The notes below the pieces were generated by a model that searched no databases, was not told where the DNA came from, and saw only the letters and a list, made by a program, of their open reading frames with translations. The position numbers and the translations under genes were made by a program. This document shows positions 13,593 to 21,643 of a DNA stretch of 35,463 bases, piece after piece; the stretch's first letter is position 1; each line of letters begins with the position of its first letter. Origin of the DNA: a bacterium (GTDB lineage Bacteria; Vulcanimicrobiota; Xenobia; Xenobiales; Xenobiaceae); contig JAUNIO010000031.1 of NCBI GenBank assembly GCA_030535355.1, forward strand, positions 1 through 35,463. Reading direction: 5' to 3'.

Positions 13593-15014
13593 TTAAGCTC
13601 CGTACTTCAGGCAGACTACTCTGCCGCGTTTGCGCAAAATTTCCAGATTGCCGTCTTCTTCATAAGCCATAAAGTAGGGCAGCAGCGAGACTTCATCGAT
13701 TAGGCCATCCTGGGAAGGCACCGCGGTCTTCTTGTATATTGGCGGCTCGATATGGGGAAGCACACTGCCCTGGGCCGACATACCCGGAAGGATCTCCAGA
13801 GTATAAATGCCGTGGCCGCTCAGATAATTATTCACATTTTGCAGCAGCCGCTCATAGCCCGCCGCCTGCCCGCCGCGGTAAATTGCTATCATTACGCTGT
13901 CCAGCAGATTATCGCTGATAATTTTGAAAAACTTTTCGGTAACTTTTTCCGACAGTTCATCCTCGTCACATCCTTCAAAATCGAATCGGCTGTAAAACTT
14001 TTCCAAGGCCTCGCGGCAAAAGCGAATATTCTTGGCAAAACTGTTTTTGGCCGGCTCAGCGATGGGCAGCTGAGCCAAACCGTCAGCCAGCCCCTCCATA
14101 CCCCTTATGCTTTGGGCAAATCTGTCCCTGACAGCCCTCCAATCGCCCTGAAAGACCGCCCGCGGCGGCTGCGGCTGAGGCAGCGCAAAGAAAGTTATCC
14201 ACGGTTTAGCGGATAGCGGCACGGAAGGAGAACGCGCAGGCCAAGCCGCCGCAGCAGGCTCAGTTTTCTGAACAGGCGGGGAAAGTGGAGCGGACGGCGG
14301 CAAAGACGGTGCCGCAGTTTTCTGCGCGGGCTTGAACGGAGAAGGCGAAGCGGGCTGAGGCTGTGAATGAGCATCCTGCTGGGGCACAACGCGCCCGCTG
14401 TCGCCCAGCAGTTGGGTTATTTGCCGTTTTAATTCCTCAAAAGCCCGACTTTGCTCCCTGTTTTGCCGTTCCAATTCGCGCAGGAGTTCTTCTTGACCGC
14501 GCAGCCGCCGGTCCTGTTCTGCCAAATCATTTTGTTGCTTCTCGACTGTCTGCTTTAAGGCGAGATTCTCATTTATTTGGGAGTTTAAAACGCTGCTGAG
14601 ATGATTAACCTGATACTGCAGACTACCGGCAGCATTATTCTCATGAGCACCAGCTAATCCGCGTTTGAGTGCTTCTAGTTCCCGGCTTAAGCCGCTTATC
14701 TGTTCCTGCACTGCAGCTAATTGCCCAGCAGGCGAAGCGTTTTGCTGCCGCTGAAGATATTGAATATTATCTTCCAATGCTCTCAGACGGCGCTCCAGCC
14801 GACTTAGAACTGCATCATTTTGCGCAGATACCTGAGCCGCGCCGGAAGCATCAAACCGTTCATTCAGTGTTTCATAGCGGCCATACAGTTCATTTAACGA
14901 CTGATCGTAGCCGCGCAGGTCTTCGGTAAGACTTTCATACCCAATCGCCTTCTTAACCCGCCCATTAAAAGAGCCCTCATCGACGCAGATAGTCCAAAGC
15001 AAATTTCTTATCAT
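13593..15014 (-). CDS. Coiled-coil protein with GrpE-like C-terminus (473 aa)
   Basis: Residues ~30-205 are coiled coil (Q/E/L-rich heptads), ~210-285 a Pro/Ser/Ala-rich linker, and the last ~180 residues form a helical-then-beta domain ending with a pattern like GrpE's beta domain: YLSGHGIYTLEILPG, then DGLIDEVSLLPYF and a closing LRKRGRVVCLKYG. GrpE proteins are nucleotide-exchange factors for Hsp70. The same closing pattern recurs in the 268-aa protein upstream, so the two share a domain. Each lies next to an Hsp70 gene, which supports a co-chaperone role. Similarity to true GrpE is weak and judged by eye. Start ATG at 15014. Confidence 0.6.
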   Translation of the reverse strand: MIRNLLWTICVDEGSFNGRVKKAIGYESLTEDLRGYDQSLNELYGRYETLNERFDASGAAQVSAQNDAVLSRLERRLRALEDNIQYLQRQQNASPAGQLAAVQEQISGLSRELEALKRGLAGAHENNAAGSLQYQVNHLSSVLNSQINENLALKQTVEKQQNDLAEQDRRLRGQEELLRELERQNREQSRAFEELKRQITQLLGDSGRVVPQQDAHSQPQPASPSPFKPAQKTAAPSLPPSAPLSPPVQKTEPAAAAWPARSPSVPLSAKPWITFFALPQPQPPRAVFQGDWRAVRDRFAQSIRGMEGLADGLAQLPIAEPAKNSFAKNIRFCREALEKFYSRFDFEGCDEDELSEKVTEKFFKIISDNLLDSVMIAIYRGGQAAGYERLLQNVNNYLSGHGIYTLEILPGMSAQGSVLPHIEPPIYKKTAVPSQDGLIDEVSLLPYFMAYEEDGNLEILRKRGRVVCLKYGA

Positions 15015-15032
15015 AGCGCCTCCCCGCAGCTT

Positions 15033-15839
15033 CTACCTGTGCCCAAAAACAGTGCAGATTCCCCTCAGCACTAGCTCATCGCGATCTTCGTTTTGATCTA
15101 GAAAGGGAATGCGATGTGGGGCTAACTGTATTTCATCGATAACGCCCACTTGCTTCTCGTCCGCCGTCGTTATAATGCTCGGCGGCTCAAACCATCTAGT
15201 CAATGATTTAAAATTATCGCCGGTCACCACGTGATGACAATACACGCCTATAGAAGCCAGATACTTTTCCACACTTTCCGCAAAAGCCTTATAAAAGCTA
15301 TTAATAGTACCGCTGCTGTGTTTAATTCCGCTATTGCAGCCGCGCAGTAAGTCCAATATACATGCTTTAACAAATTTGCCAGTTTGCTCTGCAACGTCCT
15401 CACTGGTATTTTCTTCTATATCACACGGTTTCTTGAAGATTTTCTCCACAAATTTGGGTATCTCGCGTTCCAGAGTCTTGTTAACAGAAGTGAAATACTT
15501 CTGCATATTCTCGTCCTGCGCCAAGGAGTCATATTCCGCCAGGCAATTGCGCATTTTGGAAATATCGCTGACCTTCTGTACATGATTCTGCCAAGCTTCA
15601 TAAGAATCGATGGTGATAGGATCGTACAGGCTAAGGGTATCGGCCTCTTCCGCAAGATTAACAGCGTCCTGCTCTGAACGGAGTGCATCAGGCAGCACGC
15701 TGTCACTTCTAGGCGCAGCGGACGCCCCAGCAGAAAACCTAACCCGCAGCCTTTGCAAGAATTCCCGGCGGCCGCAAGCACCCAAGCGCTCCTTCAGTTT
15801 TGCCAAAAACACCTTTATTTCCAGCCTTATCCCCGTCAT
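15033..15839 (-). CDS. GrpE-like co-chaperone candidate (268 aa)
   Basis: I choose ATG at 15839 (MTGIRLE), because GGGAGTG lies 6-8 bases upstream; a longer frame beginning with TTG at 15854 would overlap the preceding stop and lacks a good site. The N-terminal ~60 residues are basic then low complexity. The body is helical, and the end reads YLASIGVYCHHVVTG, then VGVIDEIQLAPHRIP and ELVLRGICTVFG. This is the same layout as the end of the 473-aa protein next door and resembles the beta domain of GrpE, the Hsp70 nucleotide-exchange factor. It directly follows the best-conserved Hsp70 of the block (5 bases), which fits an Hsp70/exchange-factor pair. Family assignment is tentative. Confidence 0.55.
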   Translation of the reverse strand: MTGIRLEIKVFLAKLKERLGACGRREFLQRLRVRFSAGASAAPRSDSVLPDALRSEQDAVNLAEEADTLSLYDPITIDSYEAWQNHVQKVSDISKMRNCLAEYDSLAQDENMQKYFTSVNKTLEREIPKFVEKIFKKPCDIEENTSEDVAEQTGKFVKACILDLLRGCNSGIKHSSGTINSFYKAFAESVEKYLASIGVYCHHVVTGDNFKSLTRWFEPPSIITTADEKQVGVIDEIQLAPHRIPFLDQNEDRDELVLRGICTVFGHR

Positions 15840-15844
15840 GCGCT

Positions 15845-17422
15845 TCACTCCCAATCGCTTTCCCGTTTAATCTGCAAATTGTTGTCGCTGATTACGGTCC
15901 CGGTTTTGTCCTTGGTTACCGCCGTAATCTCCAGGCTGCCGTCGGACTGCATGTCAAAACACACTTCGATCTCCGTATCGTTCTTCTTTAAACCCGGGGG
16001 AAGAGCCACTGTCAGAACTTCCACCTCTTCCATGCCGTCCTGATCGGTCCGGGTCATGCCGGGATGATTATCGACATCGTACTCATAATAGGCGATCTTA
16101 TATTCGCGCTGATCGTCGCGATCGAGGACAAAGGTCTGGCTTCCGGAAGCGGGCAGCGGGGTATTCTCCGCAATGAGCATCTGGAATTTATTGAAGACCA
16201 GGCCCTCTTTGGCTTTCGTGCCGATTTGGGTGTTGGTGATGAGAGCAATCTCATCCAGTTTTTCCACGCGCTCCGCTAAGAGAGCCGCTCCGCAGGAGAT
16301 TAAAAACGTCGCGTTCGTGGCCGGGTCAATTGCCAAATGGGGCAGCTGCTCCTGTAAAGCCTTTCTGGCCAAGGGCACATTAGAGCTGCCGCCGGCCATT
16401 ACCACGGTGTCGATATGATCGATGCCTTTGGCGGCGGCTTTTTGCAAAGTATGCTGCACAATAGTCACCGTGCGATCTATATCGGCGCGGATTAAGTCCT
16501 CAAATTCCTCGCGAGACAGGAAAGCTTCAAATGTTTGCTGTTTTCCGTCAATCAGCAAATATAAATCCCGCTCGGCTTCGCTGACATCGGAGAGGTCTTC
16601 CTTCATTATATTGGCTTTTCTGCGAATTTCCACCATGTTTTCCTGATAAGCCTTAAGCTCCTCGCCTTCTAAGTCATCGGCTTCCTCGGGAAAGCTCACG
16701 GCGTAATACTCTTCGATGCGTTCGATTAGATAAGCAACTATGCGCTCGGTCAGGAGATTGCCCCCCAGAGCGTTGTCCCCACCCGTAGCAATTTCCTTAA
16801 AACTGTCCTGCTGCCGCTGCACCACAGAGACATCAAAGGTGCCCCCGCCGAAATCGTAAACCAGAATGACCGCGCCCGGCCTGTCAAATTCGTTATAGCT
16901 GTGCAGATAGTAGGTTGCCGCAGCAGTAGGCTCTTTAGTAAGCTTAGCATCAAGCCCGCAGTCTTTGGCGACTCGCTTGGTAACGTCTTTAGCGGCCAAA
17001 GAGAACTTGGCCGGCACCGTGATAACTGCCCGCTCTATCGTCCCCCCCAGCGCACCGAATTCCTTAAGAAGCTGCGTTTCCATGCCGACGATGACTTTCC
17101 TCAAGAACATCTCCGCCGCTTTTCTGGGCTTGAGGTAAAAGTGGTCGCCATTTTCTGCCGTAACCTCGTAGCGATATTCGCTGTCGGCCAAATGGGATTT
17201 GAAATTAGCCACCCCCGCCAGAGGATGCAGTTCCATGCCAGAAATGGCAGTCGTACCGATATCCCACTCGGATTTGCTGTGAAAATACAGCACAGAGGGT
17301 ATGAGTTTATCCCCCTCGTATTTGAGCTGTTTCAGCTTGCCATTCTTTTTCCCCGTATAGGAAACGATAGTCGTGGTGGTGCCTAAGTCTATGCCTATCT
17401 CCTTGCCCAGCGCTGTGCCCAT
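15845..17422 (-). CDS. DnaK-like Hsp70 chaperone (525 aa)
   Basis: This is the most canonical Hsp70 of the four. It has DLGTTTT (12-18), AVITVPAKFS (132-141), LTKEPTAAA (161-169), DFGGGTFDV (190-198), a GGDNALGGN loop (214-222) and the adenosine motif MAGGSSNVP (342-350). Residues ~395-515 form a beta substrate-binding domain including ALPPGLKK, but the ~100-residue helical lid of DnaK is absent (525 aa against ~610-640). Lidless Hsp70s can still bind clients with fast on/off rates. It starts 2 bases after the 266-aa protein gene, with AAGGAAG upstream of its ATG at 17422. Its position between the baseplate-type genes and the GrpE-like gene suggests a dedicated assembly or disassembly chaperone. 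Confidence 0.93.
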   Translation of the reverse strand: MGTALGKEIGIDLGTTTTIVSYTGKKNGKLKQLKYEGDKLIPSVLYFHSKSEWDIGTTAISGMELHPLAGVANFKSHLADSEYRYEVTAENGDHFYLKPRKAAEMFLRKVIVGMETQLLKEFGALGGTIERAVITVPAKFSLAAKDVTKRVAKDCGLDAKLTKEPTAAATYYLHSYNEFDRPGAVILVYDFGGGTFDVSVVQRQQDSFKEIATGGDNALGGNLLTERIVAYLIERIEEYYAVSFPEEADDLEGEELKAYQENMVEIRRKANIMKEDLSDVSEAERDLYLLIDGKQQTFEAFLSREEFEDLIRADIDRTVTIVQHTLQKAAAKGIDHIDTVVMAGGSSNVPLARKALQEQLPHLAIDPATNATFLISCGAALLAERVEKLDEIALITNTQIGTKAKEGLVFNKFQMLIAENTPLPASGSQTFVLDRDDQREYKIAYYEYDVDNHPGMTRTDQDGMEEVEVLTVALPPGLKKNDTEIEVCFDMQSDGSLEITAVTKDKTGTVISDNNLQIKRESDWE

Positions 17423-17424
17423 AA

Positions 17425-18225
17425 TTATGCTTCCTTTCTCTTCGCGTACAGTCTCATACCATTAAGCCGCATAGTAGGCTTCCGCCCGATAATCCCGAAG
17501 GGATATTCCCAATACACCTGCAGGCGGGCGGTAGCCTCAAAAAACAGCACTCTGAGCAGCTTAAGGCAATCCCCATCGGCCTGGTTCTCCCTCTGCGGCA
17601 GATAAAGCAAAAATATGGCGTCAGTATCGTAAAAGAAGAGTCCCGCCTGTGGGAATATGGCTTTGACAGCCTCGCGGAAATACAGATGGCGCCCCTTCGC
17701 CTCTTCCTGCTGCCGCAAATAGCGCACCACCAGCTTCCGCCGTTCAGGGGCCAGCTGGTCAAAAAGCTCCCTCGCACAGGTGCCAAAACAGCCCTGCCGC
17801 AATTCCCGCTCCAGCTGCTCTTCTCTCAGCAGCGCCACCGACATCCCGCTTAAGCGGTCCAGCCGGGCCAGATAATGCAGCAGGCAGCTGCATAACTCCC
17901 GGAATTCCCTTATAGATAAATCCCGAGTTTCCCCAAGCGCTGGCTCACAGCCCCGCTGTTCCAGCAATAGACGCAGAACACGCAGCAAAGGAAGAAAAAT
18001 CGCGGCAAATCTAAGGCGGGGATTTATCACAGTCCGCTCCTCGCGGCGCAGGCTGACCTCCAGGCAGGGAGAAGAATGGCAGGGAGACGACTTCCAGCTA
18101 AAACAATCCAGCTCGTCCAGAAGATCGGTCAGTTCACCGCATGGCCTGGAGAGTGAGGAATCCCACATGGAAAAATCCGCTTCATAAAACTTCTGCGGGC
18201 TGTAGGCCCACCACAGATAATCCAT
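17425..18225 (-). CDS. Unrecognised 266-aa protein in the baseplate position
   Basis: I choose ATG at 18225 (MDYLWWAYSPQ), whose A overlaps the upstream TGA stop in a TGATG junction typical of translational coupling; an ATG 18 bases earlier is also in frame. The protein is helical, Leu/Arg-rich, with no membrane segment or signal peptide. The C-terminal third is beta-like (AGLFFYDTDAIFLLYLPQR, then YWEYPFGIIG). I do not recognise a family. Its place after the spike gene and before the Hsp70 matches where small baseplate or wedge proteins sit in contractile-tail operons, which is the only basis for that suggestion. Confidence 0.55.
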   Translation of the reverse strand: MDYLWWAYSPQKFYEADFSMWDSSLSRPCGELTDLLDELDCFSWKSSPCHSSPCLEVSLRREERTVINPRLRFAAIFLPLLRVLRLLLEQRGCEPALGETRDLSIREFRELCSCLLHYLARLDRLSGMSVALLREEQLERELRQGCFGTCARELFDQLAPERRKLVVRYLRQQEEAKGRHLYFREAVKAIFPQAGLFFYDTDAIFLLYLPQRENQADGDCLKLLRVLFFEATARLQVYWEYPFGIIGRKPTMRLNGMRLYAKRKEA

Positions 18226-19598
18226 CACAGCACCCCCACCCATTGGAAATCGGGATAGCGGTTCTCCAAATAGAAAAGGACGTATTCCGCGTAATCGCTC
18301 AAGAATTTAGCATTGCCCGAAAACCTGATATAGCAGAAGGGCAGAGAACGCCATTTTTTGTAAAGCGCCTGCTCCCGCTGACTGCAGCTGGCTTCGCCAT
18401 AGGACAATTCCCGCGCATAGCGCTGGCAAACCTGAAAACCTTTCTTGGCAGCGGCTTCCACAGCCACAAATTCGCCTTGCAAGTCCAGCTCCGACATCCG
18501 CAAGCTGCCCAGCACGCGCTCGATATCGCCTCTGGTGCGCAGCCTTTCCTTGGCCCAAACGCTGCTCATTTCCGCAGGAACAGAAAGCGGATCGGCATAA
18601 TTTCTAAAAAAGACAGCGCCGCTCACCTTTCTGCGATAATCAGCGATATTGTCTTCAGCCCGAATAATGCGCAGGAAGCGGCATTTATTTACCAGCAGCT
18701 TTTGAGCGCGCAGAGTAATAAGTTCTCGCTCTCCGTCTTTTTCCGCATCAATAAGGCTGACTATGTCGTCAGCGTCAGGGCTGACAAAATCGCAGTTCCT
18801 CTGCTCCTTAAACTCATAGCCATAGGTGATACTGTCCCGGTAAGGGGAAGCGTAACTGGTGCTGCATTCCCCGCCCGGCTGATACTGGGGCAGCTCCAGC
18901 TCTCCCAGACGCAGATTCCACAGGAGCTTTTTGCCGGCCAGCAGCCGGCCCGCCAACTTATTGTCCGGCAAACAATAAGGCGTTAAGTCATCTTCCGGCA
19001 ACTCGCGCAGCACATCGGCGGCCCGGCTATCCTGTCTGGGAATTTGGATTTTGACGGCCCGGCGGCTATAGGGCGAAAAGACGACCGGCTTAGAGATACG
19101 GTAGATGTCCGCTACATCAAAGAGCAGGCGCTCTGCTTCTATGCAGCGCAAATCGTGGACCAAACGGTAACGGAAAGCAAGTTTTTCCCCTTGTACCTCA
19201 AGGCTGCCGCTGTAGGGACAGGTATCGGCATATTCGGCTGAGCAAAGCGCTTCAGCCTCAGCGTAAGAACAGTCCAGGAAATAAGTGCCGCCCATATCGA
19301 TGTACTGCGCTTCGCCCAGCAGATCTTCTTCCGCATCCGCTTCCCCAGTTCGGTCAATCGGGTAAAAACCGCTCACCTCGCGGCCGCAGTCGGCCAAAAC
19401 GGTCACTATATTCCATTCTTGATTCCAGCCCGTCCGCAGATTAGCGACTTCGCGCTCCACGCGCCGCCCAATCTCTTCCAGCAGGGAATCGCTGCGGCTG
19501 CCGAGCGCCTGGAACGCCTCGCTCAATAGTTTTTTCCAGTCACCAGCAATATCAGCCCGGTCCACAATGTTCCGCAGTTCCTCTCGCTCCGATTTCAT
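18225..19598 (-). CDS. Unrecognised 457-aa protein, candidate baseplate component
   Basis: The start ATG at 19598 lies 12 bases after the spike gene's stop and is preceded by AGGAGGGAAC. The first ~80 residues are helical and charged. The middle (about 80-300) is beta-rich, with segments such as QYIDMGGTYFLDCSY and ISKPVVFSPYSRRAV, and the C-terminus contains KFLSDYAEYVLFYLENRYPDFQW. No signal, membrane segment or catalytic motif is visible. Its size, mixed fold and location next to the VgrG-like gene fit a wedge or baseplate subunit (TssF or gpJ position), but no motif confirms that. Stop-start overlap with the 266-aa gene implies coupled translation and a stable complex. Confidence 0.55.
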   Translation of the reverse strand: MKSEREELRNIVDRADIAGDWKKLLSEAFQALGSRSDSLLEEIGRRVEREVANLRTGWNQEWNIVTVLADCGREVSGFYPIDRTGEADAEEDLLGEAQYIDMGGTYFLDCSYAEAEALCSAEYADTCPYSGSLEVQGEKLAFRYRLVHDLRCIEAERLLFDVADIYRISKPVVFSPYSRRAVKIQIPRQDSRAADVLRELPEDDLTPYCLPDNKLAGRLLAGKKLLWNLRLGELELPQYQPGGECSTSYASPYRDSITYGYEFKEQRNCDFVSPDADDIVSLIDAEKDGERELITLRAQKLLVNKCRFLRIIRAEDNIADYRRKVSGAVFFRNYADPLSVPAEMSSVWAKERLRTRGDIERVLGSLRMSELDLQGEFVAVEAAAKKGFQVCQRYARELSYGEASCSQREQALYKKWRSLPFCYIRFSGNAKFLSDYAEYVLFYLENRYPDFQWVGVL

Positions 19599-19610
19599 CT
19601 TGGTTCCCTC

Positions 19611-21059
19611 CTAGCCAATATTCACTATAGAGCCGTTAAGAGAAAGAGCGCCTTTGGCCTCGATATTAATGCGGCCTTTTCCGGCCAGATCGATCCCGCC
19701 AGGCGCATCCCAGCCGATGTTCTGTTTTGCGCGCCCGGTTATGCCCTGATCGCTGCAGGCCATTTCACTGCCGCCGGCCTTAAGATAAATGCCTTTATTG
19801 TCCAGCAGTAATTCGGTTGGCCCCTGTTTTAAAGTGATCGCCTCTTTGCTCATGGTTACCGTGCTTTCCCCAACGGTCAGCTTGATTTTTTCTTCATCCA
19901 TGAGCATGGAATAATCCCCGGAAGCGATCATTAAAGACTTGTCCCGGAAAAAAATCCGCTGCAGGGTATTGTTGCCCAGGTATTTATCCTCGATTTTTCG
20001 GCACTCTTCAGCCAGAACGTTTTCGCGCAGAGCAGCGGAGGCGTACAGGCCTTCATTGGAAAAGACGGCGTTAACTTTATCGCCGTTGTCCGGCAGAAAG
20101 ACCATCCCTCCGGCCAAACCGGTATACGGGGAGTGATAAGGCATCCACATCCTCTCCGCATCCATTTCCTGGATACCGGCTTCCTTGAATGAAATCTGCA
20201 GGCGCCCCAAATTTTGCTCATCCCGGTTATTTTCCACAATACCTTTCAGACATACGGCCTTTTCCAGACGCGGCCAAGGCGCAGCCTGGTATTTCCAAGG
20301 CGCATACGGCTGCAGCTGATAGCTGAATTCATAAATCTCGCGGCGCAGCTCTACATGCAGAGCGCAAATCACGTATTCGCCGCTTTCCCCAGCTATTTTA
20401 ACTTTGGAACCGAAAGGCAGATACTTGGGCAAAGTCAGAGTGAAAGACTGCCGTCCCGATTTCTCCCGATCAGCAACATAGCGCAGAATGTCTTCGGCAG
20501 CGATCTCGCGGGCCGTTTCGCTCAGCGCTTCGGCGAGCGCGATAGCCCCTTTGCCCTTTTTAGTGTCATCTATCCAAAGCGGTATGCCCATATAGGCTGA
20601 CATCCGCAGCAAAAAAGCGAAATTAGATTCCTGGTTCTGCAAAATTGGCTCAGCGTACGGCTGGGCGGCCAAAGCCGGGGCCAGCCGCAGATCGTTCGCC
20701 GCCAGCGCCAATTTGGAGGCGGAAAGGACCTCACCTAACTTCTTGCTGGGGCTTTGCCAGATGCGCGTGTGCTCTTCCGCGCACTCGGCAGCGGAAAGCG
20801 ATAAAGCGCGGACTTCGACCGAATGTAAATGCATCTGCTTAAGGATACGCACTTCCTCAGCCTTACCGCTGAATATGCATTTCGGTTTTTCTTCCCCGTC
20901 CCAAAGCACCTGAATCTCCTGCCCCGCGCGTCCCAGAAAGGCCTCGGCATCTTCCGCGCGGATGGAGGCCGCAAACCGCAAAACGCTATGGGCGCCGCAG
21001 GATTTGTCCAGGGCGAACTGGGTAAGGTGCACAATATTTTCAAAGCCGCTGATCCGCAT
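19611..21059 (-). CDS. VgrG-like spike protein (gp27/gp5-type)
   Basis: Three parts of a VgrG are visible. Residues ~1-265 are a gp27-like hub with the conserved segment PILQNQESNFAFLLRMSAYM (138-157), equivalent to the QYxESDxDFLxRL motif of VgrG. Residues ~268-340 are a gp5-type OB fold (KGIVENNRDEQNLGRLQISF, then LAGGMVFLPDNGDKVNAVF). Residues ~365-482 are a repetitive beta-helix needle, TVGESTVTMSKEAITLKQGP and following. At 482 aa it is shorter than most T6SS VgrGs. It trimerises into the puncturing spike at the tip of a contractile tail. No C-terminal effector domain is present; the cargo is on the separate PAAR-like protein upstream. Start ATG at 21059. Confidence 0.88.
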   Translation of the reverse strand: MRISGFENIVHLTQFALDKSCGAHSVLRFAASIRAEDAEAFLGRAGQEIQVLWDGEEKPKCIFSGKAEEVRILKQMHLHSVEVRALSLSAAECAEEHTRIWQSPSKKLGEVLSASKLALAANDLRLAPALAAQPYAEPILQNQESNFAFLLRMSAYMGIPLWIDDTKKGKGAIALAEALSETAREIAAEDILRYVADREKSGRQSFTLTLPKYLPFGSKVKIAGESGEYVICALHVELRREIYEFSYQLQPYAPWKYQAAPWPRLEKAVCLKGIVENNRDEQNLGRLQISFKEAGIQEMDAERMWMPYHSPYTGLAGGMVFLPDNGDKVNAVFSNEGLYASAALRENVLAEECRKIEDKYLGNNTLQRIFFRDKSLMIASGDYSMLMDEEKIKLTVGESTVTMSKEAITLKQGPTELLLDNKGIYLKAGGSEMACSDQGITGRAKQNIGWDAPGGIDLAGKGRINIEAKGALSLNGSIVNIG

Positions 21060-21083
21060 CTGTCAAAGCTCCATTTATCAATA

Positions 21084-21605
21084 TCAGCCCTTGCGCACTC
21101 CGTCAAACTCACTAGGCCAATCGCCGAAAATCTCGAACTTATCCATGTTGTCCTGGACTTGGGTCAGATAGAGCTCAAAGCGGTCGTAAGCCCCGTCTTT
21201 TTTGGCGCCGTCGAGCACATAAACCTCGCGGTAGTCCACCACAAAGACTTTCTTGATGTAATATACGCACTGAAAATTATTGTCATCAGCTTTAATGCCT
21301 ATGCAGATATCGCGGTTTTGCGATTCTGAACTGTTGTCACGGGCCCACTCGCTGAATTTCTTAAATTTACTGGCGAGTTCTCTATTCTCGGGAATTTTTC
21401 CCTTGATCACGATCTTAGCCAGCATACCGCCGGATTTCTGCATCACATTATCGTCGATAGTATCTAAGAAGACCTCCACGCTCTCGATAAGCGACTTCTC
21501 TTCATCAACCACGACGCCGGTATCGAACTCGGGTTTAATATCCTTGCCAAACAGGATCACATCTGCCTTGTCGCTCGTAGCAACCGCAATTTTAAATCCT
21601 TTCAT
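21084..21605 (-). CDS. Small beta-rich protein, candidate inner-tube (Hcp-like) subunit
   Basis: I choose ATG at 21605 (MKGFKIA), 9 bases after AAGGAGG; the longer frame would need TTG. The 173-aa protein alternates hydrophobic and polar residues (predicted beta barrel) and contains VFVVDYREVYVLDG and DRFELYLTQVQD, which resemble the closing strands of phage-tube/Hcp proteins. In contractile machines the tube subunit of 140-180 aa is encoded between sheath and spike genes, as here. There is no clear Hcp signature, so the call relies on size, fold impression and position. Confidence 0.55.
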   Translation of the reverse strand: MKGFKIAVATSDKADVILFGKDIKPEFDTGVVVDEEKSLIESVEVFLDTIDDNVMQKSGGMLAKIVIKGKIPENRELASKFKKFSEWARDNSSESQNRDICIGIKADDNNFQCVYYIKKVFVVDYREVYVLDGAKKDGAYDRFELYLTQVQDNMDKFEIFGDWPSEFDGVRKG

Positions 21606-21643
21606 TGTGCCCAACCTCCTTGAATTGCTATTTCCAATAATAT

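Noticed and set aside
15840-15854. TTG start at 15854 for the 268-aa GrpE-like protein
   Set aside because: The ATG at 15839 has GGGAGTG at proper spacing, and the TTG would lie inside the preceding Hsp70 gene.
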